Under the pieces are notes generated by a model, which saw only the letters and a program-made list of their open reading frames with translations, ran no database searches and was not told the DNA's origin. 64,000 nucleotides of DNA, from the NCBI RefSeq assembly GCF_026151205.1, contig NC_087076.1, positions 16,959,919 to 17,023,918 of the forward strand. Reading direction: 5' to 3'. This DNA comes from Bolinopsis microptera. Taxonomy: Eukaryota > Ctenophora > Tentaculata > Lobata > Bolinopsidae. Position numbers and translations under genes: made by a program. Shown in pieces: positions 39,224 through 52,366 of this stretch; position 1 is the first letter of the stretch; each line of letters starts with the position of its first letter.

Positions 39224-40251
39224 TATCATCTCTTTTTGATTATAATGTCAGGATAATTTACACAGTCGAAACTTAATAAGGAGGTAATTTCAACGATTTC
39301 GAAATTTTACCTTTGAAAACGTTTCCTTGTGTTTAGGTAGGCATATCTGTCAATAACAGACTGAATATAGCACTTTTTACTCATTCAAGTTGGCATTAAA
39401 TTCATATATAATGCCATTTTAATATCGTGGGAAAGCAGAATATATTCGAAATCACGAATGAGCAAAATTCTCACCTTTCGCACGTGCAAACTTTGAGCGG
39501 ACGTTGCGTGCGCATAAAATATTGAATCACCATAAATTTTTGCATAGTGTTATTTAATATATAGTTTGATAAGCATGAAAAGTTTCAGACGATTTCAAAA
39601 AAGAACTTGGATCACAACGGGACTCCAAAGTTGGTAAAAATCGTGAAAATAACAATTTTTAGTGATTTTAGCTATTTTAAATGAATTTGGGCGTGTCCCC
39701 ACGTGTGCAACTTTTTGATTTTCAACTTTAAAACTAGCCTATAACACAATTTACACCTTTAAGAAGCAAAATTGAGCTCCACAACCCAAGGGATGGCCCA
39801 ACACCAGAGAATACTAATTCACAACTTTTGTGTTTTTATAAAATTATTCTTCAAAAAAGCACAAACTTCAATAGCGAATATCTTTATGAAGGAGCAAGGT
39901 AGGAAAACTTTCCGGTATATTTTCAGAATGCTTGAACAATTATCTAAGGTAAAAATGTCCTCAGATTTTGAATAAAATTACTCCTTAATGCTTTAAAATC
40001 GATTTGAAAAGTTGTTATTTTGTCAAAAATCAAGTTTTAAAAACACTTAAATTGATGACGTCATCAAGTGATGATGATGACGATGAATTATTTTTCGATA
40101 TAATGTAAACTAAAGTATAAACAATTATCTTTAAAACCTGTGGTTCGAAATGACTGTATCTTTTATACTTTTGAATCTACGGACACTTAAATGTAGGCTA
40201 CAATTTACTGCAAAAGCGTCTTATACATATATACATATATATATACATATA

Positions 40252-40578
40252 TTTGACCAAAACCCATAATCATGGGTAGAGTGTACCGCTGCCAGTGTCT
40301 CTCTTTTCCAAACAAAAGGAAATGATATTAATTTGAGGAACCGTCCGCTAATGCAAATTGATACCGAGAATGAAATCGGTCGCTCGCTTTTCCCATTCAT
40401 TCACGGCTTACGAATTGTAATAAAGCTTATTAAATGGGAAAAGCGAGCGACCGATTTCATTCTCGGTATCAATTTGCATTAGCGGACGGTTCCTCAAATT
40501 AATATCATTTCCTTTTGTTTGGAAAAGAGAGACACTGGCAGCGGTACACTCTACCCATGATTATGGGTTTTGGTCAAA
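40252..40578. mobile_element. 327-bp palindromic MITE, copy 2
   Basis: Same length and TA-flanked ends as copy 1. The loop (TTACGAATTGTAATAAAGCT) is in the opposite orientation, as expected for a near-symmetric foldback element. Confidence 0.88.
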
Positions 40579-43044
40579 TATCATCTCTTTTTGATTATAA
40601 TGTCAGGATAATTTACACAATCGAAACTTCATTAACAAGGAGGTAATTCCGACGATTTCGAAATTCTGCCTTTGAAAACGTTTCCTTGTGTTTAGTTAGG
40701 TATATCTGTCGATAACCGACTGAATATGGCACTTTTTACTCATTCAAGTTGGCATTAAATTCATATATAATGCCATTTAAATATCGTGGAAAGCAGAATA
40801 TATTCGAAATCACGAATGAGCAAAATTCTCACCTTTCGCACGTGCAAACTTTGAGCGGACGTTGCGTGCGCATACAATATTGAATCACCGTAAATTTTTG
40901 CATAGTGGTATTTAATATATAGTTTGATAAGCATGCAAAGTTTCAGAAGATTTCAAAAAGAACTTGGATCACAACGGGACTCCAAAGTTGATAAAAATCG
41001 TGAAAATCAAAATTTTTAGTGATTTTAGCTATTTTAAATAAATTTGGGCGTGTCCCCACGTGTGCAACTTTTCGATTTTTAACTTTAAAACTAGCCTATA
41101 ACACAATTTACACCTTTAAGAAGCAAAATTGAGCTCCACAACCCAAGGGATGACCCAACACCAGAGAATACTAATTCACAACTTTTGTGTTTTTATAAAA
41201 TTATTCTTCAAAAAAGCACTAACTTCAATAGCAAATATCTTTATGAAGGAGCAAGGTAGGAAACTATTCCGGTAGATTTTCGGAATGCTTGAACAATTAT
41301 CTAAGGTAAAAATGTCCTCAGATTTTGAATAAAATTACTCCTTAATAGCGTAAAATCGATTTGAAAAGTTGTTACTTTGTCAAAAATCAAGTTTTTAAAA
41401 CACTTAATTTGATGACGTCATCAAGTGATGATGATGACGTTAAATTATTTTTCAATACAATGTAAACTAAAGCTTAAACGATTATCTTTAAAACCTGTGG
41501 TTCGAGATGACTGTATCGTTTATACTTTCGAATCTACGGACACTTAAATGTAGGCTACAATTGACTGCAAAAAGCGTCTATATTATATATATATATATAT
41601 CTTCACGACAATCTGTTGTAAAACAGGGGTTCCAGAAAACCCACTTCACGATACTCCTGAAACATGAGATTTTTTTTACAGTCGATTTGGACAAGGTCTA
41701 GACGCCCTGCAAAGTTTCAGATCTCTAACTCAATTTTAACATGGTTTTTAAGGCACCTGAATATGGCGATTTTGGGTTTTTTACCTAATTTCGTATAACA
41801 TGCTGGCGCGTATTTTGCGCAAATTTCTTAAAAACCTCCATATAACTATTTCTTATTCCTGTCATCTTTAACATTGAATTAGAATGTTTTGAACTTAAAT
41901 GTACCTGCTGATCTACTTTCGATGAGTCTTAATGCCTGGAAATCAATAAAGGGGATATAATAGTATAGGGGGTAAATAGTATTGTGAATATAAGGGCGAC
42001 GGTAATGCTTGCCAGCATTGTGATATATAGCTTCACGACAATCTGTTGTAAAACAGGGGTTCCAGAAAACCCACTTCCCGATACTCCTGCAACATGAAAT
42101 TTTTTTTACAGTCGATTTGGACAAGGTCTAGACGCTCTGCAAAGTTTCAGATCTCTAACTCAATTTTAACATGGTTTTTAAGGCACCTGAATATGGCGAT
42201 TTTGGGTTTTTTACCTAATTTCGTATAACATGCTGGCGCGTATTTTGCGCAAATTTCTTAAAAACCTCCACATAACTATTTCTTATTCCTGTCATCATTA
42301 ACATTGAATTAGAATGTTTTGAACTTAAATATACCTGCTGAACTACTTTCGATGAGTCTTAATGCCTGGAAAACAATAAAGGGGATATAATAGTATAGGG
42401 GGTACATAGTGTTGTGAATATAAGGGCAACGGTTATGCTTGCCAGCATTGTGATTCTCTGGTGTTGGGTCATCCCTTGGGTTGTGGAGCTCAATTTTGCT
42501 TCTTAAAGGTGTAAATTGTGTTATAGGTTAGTTTTAAAGTTAAAAATCGAAAAGTTGCACACGTGGGGACACGCCCAAATTGATTTAAAATAGCTAAAAT
42601 CACTAAAAATTTTGATTTTCACGATTTTTATCAACTTTGGAGTCCCGTTGTGATCCAAGTTCTTTTTGAAATCTTCTGAAACTTTGCATGCTTATCAAAC
42701 TATATATTAAATACCACTATGCAAAAATTTACGGTGATTCAATATTGTATGCGCACGCAACGTCCGCTCAAAGTTTGCACGTGCGAAAGGTGAGAATTTT
42801 GCTAATTCGTGATTTCGAATATATTCTGCTTTCCCACGATATTTAAATGGCATTATATATGAATTTAATGCCAACTTGAATGAGTAAAAAGTGCCATATT
42901 CAGTCGGTTATCGACAGATATACCTAACTAAACACAAGAAAACGTTTTCAAAGGCAGAATTTCGAAATCGTCAGAATTACCTCCTTGTTAATGAAGTTTC
43001 GATTGTGTAAATTATCCTGACATTATAATCAAAAAGAGATGATA

Positions 43045-43371
43045 TTTGACCAAAACCCATAATCATGGGTAGAGTGTACCGCTGCCAGTGTCTCTCTTTT
43101 CCAAACAAAAGGAAATGATATTAATTTGAGGAACCGTTCGCTAATGCAAATTGATACCGAGAATGAAATCGGTCGCTCGCTTTTCCCATTTAATAAGCTT
43201 TATTACAATTCGTAAGCCGTGAATGAATGGGAAAAGCGAGCGACCGATTTCATTCTCGGTATCAATTTGCATTAGCGAACGGTTCCTCAAATTAATATCA
43301 TTTCCTTTTGTTTGGAAAAGAGAGACACTGGCAGCGGTACACTCTACCCATGATTATGGGTTTTGGTCAAA
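43045..43371. mobile_element. 327-bp palindromic MITE, copy 3
   Basis: Identical length and TA flanks. It marks nearly the right edge of the palindromic block; its right neighbour (43374-43425) is an AT palindrome unlike the neighbour of copies 1 and 2. Confidence 0.88.
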
Positions 43372-43428
43372 TAGTATTATAATATATATTATGATATGTA
43401 ATACTATATATCATAATATGTAATGTTA

Positions 43429-44263
43429 TTTGGTAGCGTAGAAGAACGAAATTAGCAAACCAATCGTAGGAAGGGAAAAAGGAAAAAACTCCACCGATTG
43501 GTCAAGGACCTCACTCCTCAGTTGTTAATATTATTACTGAGACTTATTTTTAAATTAAGTCGCTGCGGATCTGAGTCAGAATCTTTTAATCTTGTGTTTT
43601 AGATCACCAGGTCAGATTTCTCACTATCCCACAAACATCGATAGCAGAGATAGCATCCGCCCGTTTTTTAATCTAACACTTATTTTACTTCGGACATTCC
43701 AACAGCCATAATTGAATGAAAATTAAAAGAAATTAAACGCGAAAGGTCTTTTGTTTACAACATTATTAACTCGCTAGATAAAAAGGAAATAATCAAGGTA
43801 ATACAATTACAACATACCATTGAAAACTAATAATACTTGCTGAGCTTAAAAACAAGATAATTGTACTATTAGTATTACTAAACAGATTACATATGAACAG
43901 ACGTTCGCGTTGAGGTCACTCAATTCAATTCTGGTTCAATTTATAATTTAGATATATTACAAAGCAAAAGTTGATTACAACCTTAAAGAGTTTTGGAAAA
44001 AAAAAGCAGTAAATATATAGCTCATACATGCATAAAAATGGCAAAGTAAGCTTTGGTGCGATTGTATCAAAACGTATCAAAGTATGAATTAAAAGGATTA
44101 AAAACATGCTAAAAATAATATGAAATAACAAAATATATACATACATATATATATCACTTAATAGTTATAGCAGTCAGTCTCGCTGGTAGAGATACTAATC
44201 ATAAAAACTTATAATATTTATAGAATAAATTTTTAAAACTGTAATATAAAGATTAACATTCCT
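43429..44263. other. Intergenic region between the two glutaminase-like genes
   Basis: 43432-43510 matches the upstream flank of copy B (about 49759-49830). 43880-44130 matches 32760-33530 in scattered blocks (CAGATTACA, GGATTAAAAACATGCT), that is, the 3' flank of copy A. The duplication junction therefore lies in roughly 43,560-43,880. No further gene is seen. Confidence 0.55.
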
Positions 44264-47200
44264 TCAGTTTCCCATGATGGCGGCCCCTGTCTGAGCTCCC
44301 TTTCGTTTGAGAAGAGTTATAATCTGCTCATGATTGTACTTGAAAGCGTCGTCAAGAGGTGTGTTCTCCCATCGATCAATTGGGTTGACGTCAACATGGC
44401 ATTTATCTATCAGGAATTTCACCACGTCAAGCTGACCTGTTAAAAAAGATTATTTACTTGACGTCTTACTCGTTTGAAACAGTATTTGGCACACTGCAAA
44501 AACAGATACAACAAATAGTTTTATATACCCGATTGTACCTCATAATTAGGAATATTAACAAACCACAGTCTTAACTTTACTCCTGGCCAGTGACTTACCA
44601 CCACAAACAGCGAGATGAATGGCAGTACGGCCGTCATAGTCGGGATAAGCGAAGTTTACACCTTCTTTGAGATACCGATATAGTGTCGTCATCGTTCCTT
44701 GGTATGCAGCAAAGAGCAGAATCAGACTCTGTTGGTCCTAAAATTAATTTAATCGTTTAATTTTGGAAACAAGATTATTATAATTGGTAGCGGTAATAAG
44801 TTATACTTATACTGTCACCGCATCAGGAACCCGAAAAAGACGCCAATACTGCCTGTCACCCCATCAGGACTACCAACTCAACAGACATAATACAGATCAA
44901 CCATCATTATGCAGATTTCACGATCTGTTGTACGAGCATGGAACACTAGTGATTACTGTTTCCAGTACGTTGTGAGTGTGAGTGGGAGGACTGTTTGAGT
45001 ATGAATGTGTCTTTTGTGGACTCGAATACTGATATCGCAGTTTAGTGATCATTGAAGTTGCCTTTTACTACTTCCTTTTATGTTAAATTATTATTTCAGC
45101 AATTATTTCTATTTCGGTTGTTTGTACGGGAGTTAAATTTTAAGTGATTTTGTTTTAAATTTTCATGATTCTTGAAATTCGAATTTTACTTACTCTAGAT
45201 ATGTTATTCATTCATGTATAGTCGAGACGATGGTGTTAGTGCCATCTCCGACAACTTTACGTTTAATTCCGTTTAATTCCGTTTAATTCCGTTTATAGTA
45301 TTCGACGGCTTATCGGAGGGTCGTTAATCCGATTCTAGCTTTTGCACTTGTCTTGATTTTTTACGTAATCAAGCCTCATATTCAACAAGAATGCAACGCA
45401 CACTACATATGAAGGGCAGGAATAAATTTTCAGGGGGGAGGGGGGGTCATGAGTATTTTTGAGAATATTTGAATCTGAAAATTTGACAATTTTCGCCAGG
45501 AATACTCAAAAATGTCTCAAAAATTATTTTTGAATCTCAGAAATTCAGCATGGATTTCTAATTTTCTCAAAAATTTTCCACTCAAAAGGGGACCTCAGGC
45601 TATTATGTTCATAGAGATTCGGCGGAATGACAGAGATTCGGCGGAATGACAGGCTGAGCGCGGCCCAGTAACTCAAAAGTAGTGATATACCAAATCATTC
45701 TTCATATCAGTGCAATATGGTCCATTGAGTTGAGATTTGTAACTTTTCTAAATTTACATCACAACAAAACACATAAAAATACTCAAAATCAATTTCTGAG
45801 AATGATAATTTGGCCATATTCGTCGGGACTCTAAAAAATACTCACGAACCGCCCCCCCCCTTATCAAACCTTGGTTTCATGAAAGTCTCTTCTCCTGGGG
45901 TCGATTTTGGTTCTGGATCTATCAGAAGGATCGAACTGGTGGAATACGAACCTATCCGTGAACAACTTGCAGAACTGAACCCCTCTAACAGAGTTTCTGC
46001 TCCTATCAAGTCTGGGCGAGTAGATACACATTCCCAGGACGTTGGGGATCACCACCATCAGCGCTCCTGACACGTTCGACTTGGCTGGCAGTCCGACCTG
46101 TGAGAAGTTTAATGAGCGGAAAAGCTTGGTAGACAGGGGGCGATACAAATCATAATTGTAAAATGGTATAAAATAAAGTTAAATTGTTTTTGATGTGGTT
46201 GATTACAATTTTGTTTGAGACCGTTGGGTACTAGTTAGTTTATTGCTACTGGACTTAATGAAAACATTGTCTCTGTATAATTTTATTAAAACTGAAATAA
46301 ATGCGACAAGAGTTTTTAAACGGGTCACAGTATAATGGGCTAATTTTTAAAACTTATTGACCTCAAACATGAACTCTCCACTGTAATCGTTAACCCCACA
46401 ACAGTTCATCATACTGAGACAGTTCCTCACAGCTTCAGGATACACCACTTTCTCTCCAGTCAGTGGACAGAGTCCACCAGATGCCAATGTAGCAGCCATC
46501 ACAGAAGCGGCGTCAATTGACATATCAATTGCACTGTAGTGGATGAACAGTTCCATTGTTTGTTCTAGCGAGTCCGCCTAGAAGTTTCGAGTGATGTTTA
46601 AATAGGGAAAAAGAAATTGATAAATAACAAGACAAAAACCACCAGTCTAAAGCAGCGACAGATCAAATGTGTTAAATGGTCATTTCTGTTCAGTTTATAG
46701 ATTAAAATATACAAGAAGCTTGCATGAAAGAGTGTGATGATGATGATGAAGGAGGATTAAATGCGGTAAGGAAACACTCGTGTAAAGAAATTTTTAGTAG
46801 GCCTTGATCCAGTGACCATTCCAGTGAAAAGTTTTATGCTTTTATCTTTAAACTGATCGATCTCAAAATATTATCAATAATAAATATTAGATTGAAGTGA
46901 ATTCTCAGATCTATCAGGGCACATGATGAGTGTCAGTGGCTACAGAGTTGGAATAGTGTGGCCCATTATTTGCTGCTCAGTGCTCAATTACTTGAGACAT
47001 TAACAGTATACCATTCTGATGAACAATGATACGTAATATGAAAGGCCAGGGTAGCACGGACCATGGTAGGAATTAGGAACGTCGCAGGTTAAAACGATAT
47101 AGGAAGTGTAAAAATAAGCTCTAAAGCTCTGTTTCACAAGGCCTTGTGCGGGTTATTCCGATATGCAATTTTGATTACATTCATATCTCGTAATTATTCA

Positions 47201-49606
47201 AATATTTGCTGGCCTTAAAGTGCCAAGATATGAGCTGCAAAGACGTCTGAAAAATTCTGTACGTGTCTACTGGTAGTCCCGGCATATGTCTGTAACCATC
47301 ATCTATTGATTAAATAGCAACATTATAACCAAAAATCAACAAGTAATGTAAAATTAAATTTGACGTTATTTCATAAACTGACGTTAGCCTCGTTGTTGAA
47401 ACATCCATTCTCCCGTAAGTAATGACCGATGGCGTACAGTCGATTAGAATGGTCTTTCAAGGAGAGGGCTAGAGAGTTGTTAAACCCGACATACTCCTTC
47501 CCACAGAACCTGCGAATAAACTGGTAAGATCTAAATTCTGACGTACGAGCGATTGGAGTAAAGCCTGATTTGTCGAAGAGATAGGCGCATGGTAAACATT
47601 TAGTGTAGAAATTGATTTAATTTTCTTAGTTTGCGATTGGTGCGTAATATGTGGGTGGTAAACTGACGGTATATAATATTACTATTTGCTGGTTATTTAT
47701 ATTAGCTCTGTAGCTCAAATATCATCGAAATCATCTTAATTGCAAATTAAGGTACTCACTGCACACATTTCTTGAGGAAGTATTCAAATCTCTCTGAGAA
47801 GCAAAGGCTTGGTTTCATGAGGGAAGCCATGGTTAGTCCTCCAGTTAGAAGCAGAGGATTGTGAGGTTTCTTGTTTTTTAGGTTCAGGGCCTCTCCTTCC
47901 GAACCACTGGGTTCTTTTCCGATGTATCTATAGTGAGAATACAGTTGATTTTAATAATTTAGGCGATACGGTGTTTAAAAGTCGGTAGCCTTGGAGCAAA
48001 ACGTTTATATTTTCATTGGTCATCTCACGCCAAGTATTGTTACTAACTGGTGGACGTAGTCTACAGATTTCTCGGTGCAAGTCAGAGCGTACAACAAAAC
48101 ACGGTTAAGGTCCTGGATCGGAAATGTTGTTTTGGAATCACCCAATGACAATCGTTGTCCGTCAACCGTACAAATGGATATGGCGTACTTTTCTGGATCA
48201 ACTTTCGCCATTTGTGGTGTTAGATCGGCGACCTGGATGTTTTTGTACAGATCATTATAATATAAGTAATTAGACTTTTGAAAGTTTGATAAGAGCAGGA
48301 TTCAATTTAATTCGCTCACATGAAATGAAAATACAATAAGTTGTCACCTACTTACTTTACTCACCTTTCCATGTTTTAAGGATTTGCACTCATCAAACAT
48401 TTCCTTGATAACTGAGGTGAACTCACACCATTGAGGGATGACCAAATTTCCACAAAGAGCTTGTGTTATAAACACCATGTTTGATGACAGACATCTGAAA
48501 ATAGTCCGATGAAAAATAATCTACTAAAATTAAATTCGGCTTATGGGCGGGTATAAACAACAGTATTTCAGAACTAAAATCATGGGAATTTTGAACAAGT
48601 GAGCAAATACTCAGATGATTTTGATGAGTCAAATCACATCAATATTAATATGATACTCGTCACTTCAATTTCAACTCACGCCTTGAAATCCTCCATGCTT
48701 AAAACTTCTGGGATACTTTCAGGATCGTGTCCTAATGCTTTAATCTTATCTATAGTATCTTTGAAGCGAGGATCACTTAGAGGGCGCAGCCCGTTCCTGC
48801 TAAGTCCCTGAAATATTAAAAAATTGTGAAATTAAGGATAACGTCTAAAAGACACCTATTAGTATAACTAAAAATAAATTGACATCAATGTATGATTAAA
48901 GGTAACGTTGGTCTTACGAATGTATCGATGGAGTTGTTAATTACAGTTTTACAGATTAAAACTTAAACTCACGTGAAGAAATTTAGCAGTGGAGACATCA
49001 ACCCCATCCTCTTCTAAAAATTCGACCAAGAGACTTTCGTCGATAGAATTGCTGGCAACATTACTCACTTCCGAGCTGAAGAGGGCAAAAGTTTGGTATC
49101 CAACGAAGGATAAGATAAAATAACCAAATTTCGAATCAAAATCAAAATCCACTTTAATCGAATTGATTTTTTAAACCTTTAATTTAAATTATTCCCCGGG
49201 TATTTCGAGGTCAAAGGATTTAATTTAAATTTTATTGTTTTATTATCAATATTATGTCCCAAAACCAGACTTTTTCTGACATTCGTGAACACTGATTTTC
49301 TAAGAAATCGCTACTACCATCAAAATAACCCCAGACTTGTGCAAATTTATCTGGACGAGTGCCAAAAAAATCATCGAAAAACTATTAAAGAAGATGTAAC
49401 CAGAAAGGTACGATTCGTGAAGTTATGTAATTGTAGGGATTGTAGGTGCCGCGGTATAGGAGTATAGGATCAGGGTCGGTATGTAGATTAAATATTACTC
49501 ACTGCGCCTTGCTAGGTACCCCCAGAAATCCTGCTCCATCTGTTTCTGTCTTCTGGACCATTCTACGACCTGACTTGGACTTAGATTTACTTTTACCCTG
49601 GACCAT
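44264..49606 (-). CDS. Glutaminase-like protein, copy B (predicted catalytically dead)
   Basis: Eleven exons, phase for phase the same as copy A: 49503-49606, 48973-49075, 48680-48807, 48365-48494, 48048-48232, 47760-47927, 47383-47509, 46362-46577, 45870-46097, 44599-44737, 44264-44436; 566 residues. It differs from copy A mainly in exon 1 (MVQGKSKSKSGRRMV), at a few sites in exons 3, 4, 8 and 9, and in the C-terminal helix (TLLKRKGAQTGAAIMGN). Exon 5, which holds the replaced catalytic dyad, encodes the same peptide in both copies, while the introns have diverged widely. That pattern indicates either purifying selection or gene conversion acting on the exons. The stop is TGA here and TAA in copy A. 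An inserted G-rich element begins 7 nt after the exon 9 donor. Confidence 0.88.
45431..45860. mobile_element. G-rich TIR element in copy B intron 9
   Basis: The left end is GGGGGGAGGGGGGGTCATGAGTATTTTTGAGA. The right end complements it imperfectly (GGGGGGGGGCGGTTCGTGAGTATTTTTTAGAG on the minus strand). It contains a nested piece of the ACCTCAGGCTATTATGTTCAT foldback family (45590-45672). No convincing target duplication was found. Copy A lacks it. Confidence 0.6.
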
Positions 49607-52350
49607 GATACAGGAGATGGATCAACACAAAGCAGAAAAAAACGGAGCTTGTTTATTGTGTTTTATAGTAATATTGCAGTAATATGTTGTTATGAATACG
49701 ATTAAATCAGCATAATTTTAGTATCAGAGCGGCGTGCTATCCTAATATTCTTATGTTCGGTAGCGAAGAAGAACGAAATTAACAAACCAATGAAGGAAAA
49801 GAATGAACAATCTCCACCAATTGGTCGGGTAGGATCTCAGCTATTATGATTTTTATCAAAATATGTTAAACAAATATATGCCTAAAACGCGTGAAGCTTG
49901 CTGTAAGGAGGCCTGGAGGCCGGCCCAACTGACAAATTTGGGACATCGAGACTGCGGACGTGAGATCGTTTCTATTGCTGACCAGGATTGCGTTATTAAT
50001 ACCGGACATGTTGTGGTATTGCGGTCTATCCGGTCATGCATTCAGCGAAATACGGATAAAGAATTTGGGAAAATTAAATCCTGGTCAAAGAAATCAGCCG
50101 CCATTGAACAAATAGGACGTTGCACAAAAACATTCACTAATAGAATAATAGAGTAATAGATGGAGGAGTCAATGCCAGAGAGGTCCAGTGCATAGGTACA
50201 ATTTGTCAAGTTGCAGTCAATGAATCGTGTCTAATAATGTAATAGGTTTTGACTGATTTTATCTAAAGTTGGGAGGTTGGACGAAATCAAACAAATTGGT
50301 GTCTGGTGGCTTCCGATAGTCGAGATCATTGACATTGACGAATGAGATGATTGAATATAGGATCGTCAATTAGATTAATGGGTATCGATTGAATATTCAT
50401 GAATCATCTGCCAGCGCCCCTCAGTCTCGATTCAAAGGGAGCAATTTAAACAAGCAATTTTAAACCGTGCATTAATTTGCTACATTCCGTAATTTTTGGT
50501 CCTCCAAAAATTTAGCGATCGTGAGTAGTCAGTTTAATGTGAATAACGATAGTTTAATTCACGAAGTCACAATGAAGGTTTGAATCCTGTAGTCAAATAA
50601 AATTAAAGGTTCAAAATTCTAGGTTCAAATCTCATCAGCAATCAGAACACGTGAAAGAAGAGAGCATTTAAAAAAACGCTTTTAACCTGACTAAATTTCT
50701 GCTCCTCTAGAAATTTACAAATGTTAAGAAGCAAGTTTACTGCAGTGGCCGATAATTTGATTCCGATGTAAAAATAACAAATGGCAATGCAATGTATCCA
50801 TTATTAATTTAGTCGATTCCTAACGTTTAAATAAAATTGGGGAGGCTGCTGGCTGGGGAAGGAAAAGTGTGTGAATTAAAACTTGGATGATAAAACATGC
50901 ACACAGCTAAGTGTGCCCAAAGCACTTGTTCAATAATTCTCATGAGTCACACGTTGATGTAATGACGTATTAAAAAAATATCATTTTGAACTTTTTTGAT
51001 ATCCCCCAAGCCAAAAACCCGACTTCTATTCCTTTATACTTTTATAGATAATAAATTAGATATTATAATATATAGATACTGGATAGCTACAAATTGGTAC
51101 AAATACTGTTTTTCATAGGAGGGTGATTATTTCAGGAGAGAAAATAAAAATTTTAGGAAAACGACAGATATGCAAAAAGAGTTAAGAGAGTGACCAAAGT
51201 GTCAATCATTAAAGTGGACAAAACCTTACGATCGTCGATCAACCATAAAGATCAATAGAACTAGAGATATAGCACAAATAGTTTTAACAGATTCTCAGTA
51301 TAGAAGTACAGCATAAGACTGCTTCTATTCGTGTACTCAACCAAACTCGTTTACGGTAGATATCAAATGTGAAAAGGAAAAAAAACTGAGCGATAAACTA
51401 ATCAATTTACCCTCATAGAAAAATATGCAGTCTACACTCGGGTTGGATTTTTTTGTTTTCCACTAAAGATCAGTAGTCAGTACCTACTCTGTACATACAA
51501 ATATATTTACTGCATTCGCATATGTTCCACTCTTTTAGAGTGACCGATTCCAAATAATGAGATTCAATCAAAATAGTGATAGGTCGGTTATGCAGAACAA
51601 TAATCCTATCACACCGACTTCAGGAGATTATGACAAATTTTATGAAATTAGGGCACTCCGTAACTTGTTGAGTAAACAAAATATGGAGGTGTGTGGAGAT
51701 CATAATTCATAATTGGGCTGATACTCCTGACAAATAATTAGGTATCATTCCTGCAGGTCCACACCACAAATATTACTGAAAAGCTCATTGAAATTATAAC
51801 AAAACAATTCGGGACGCACATTAACTCCAGTATCGGTCTAATCTTGGTTCGTAGGCCAATGCCCAACGTGTTTACAAGCCTGGGCTCGTTACGTTGGAAA
51901 TGTATAAAATTATTAAAAATTGGTCCACATATGGCAATTTTGGCCTAAGAGGTTCACAATCAAGGGTTAGAAACTTAAAGATTTGAAGTTGAATGAAGCG
52001 AGCTCATTTCGACCTTCAAAACTCAGAGAAGAGAATTAACCCTTTTTACATCAGAACCTTTTTGCAGTTATCCAAGAAGTTAGTTTTCGATCACCTTGTA
52101 GGTATTTGATGAGGTCTTGGACGAGGACCAAGCGTGCGTAGTTAAAATTTATTTAATCCCGGAAACCAGAAAAACCAATTAAGATTAAAAACTAGAGTTA
52201 TTGACATTCAAGTTAATTGGATATGATGATATCTATAGATCCGACTCCTGTATCCAAATAACTGATTAACACTTTAAGCCTTAATTAATATGGTTGATAT
52301 CAATTAAATATAATGTAATAAGAGCTAATTTGCCCCTGAAGTTAATCATA
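49607..52350. other. Intergenic region before the photoprotein array, no supported gene
   Basis: Its first 250 bp are the upstream flank shared with copy A. The remainder is AT-rich without TIRs or recognisable exons. A 97-codon + strand frame at 49863-50156 is unlike any family I know. The photoprotein promoter region begins at its right end. Confidence 0.5.
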
Positions 52351-52358
52351 TTGTATCG

Positions 52359-52366
52359 TATAAAAG
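52359..52366 (+). promoter_or_regulatory. TATA box of the photoprotein array
   Basis: TATAAAAG, 369 bp before the first photoprotein ATG, with a plausible start site near 52390. No equivalent TATAAA occurs in the spacers between later copies. It is therefore the only strong core promoter visible for the array. Confidence 0.55.

Larger units (their letters stand above)
38035..43428. mobile_element. 5.4-kb nested palindromic transposon block upstream of glutaminase-like copy A
   Basis: The arms 38042-38894 and 41178-42025 are inverted copies (about 850 bp). Part of the right arm is duplicated directly (41592-42021 and 42030-42454). A second module, 39226-39830, recurs directly at 40581-41180 and inverted at 42455-43042. 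Three copies of a 327-bp palindromic MITE lie in it. The boundaries follow from comparison with copy B: there, the sequence from the ATG to GGTAGCGAAGAAGAACG is about 150 bp, whereas in copy A the matching GGTAGCGTAGAAGAACG (43432) is separated from it by this block. Confidence 0.75.

Noticed and set aside
49285-49467. 60-codon + strand frame in glutaminase-like copy B intron 1
   Set aside because: A related stretch occurs in copy A intron 1 (about 37650-37730) but it is broken there and matches no family; it is probably shared intron sequence.
33709-49606. Annotating the pair simply as active glutaminase
   Set aside because: The Ser-Lys dyad and most substrate-binding residues are replaced in both copies, so enzymatic activity should not be assumed.
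49863-50156. 97-codon + strand frame
   Set aside because: No recognisable domain or splice structure, and no duplicate in the copy A flank; length is near chance.
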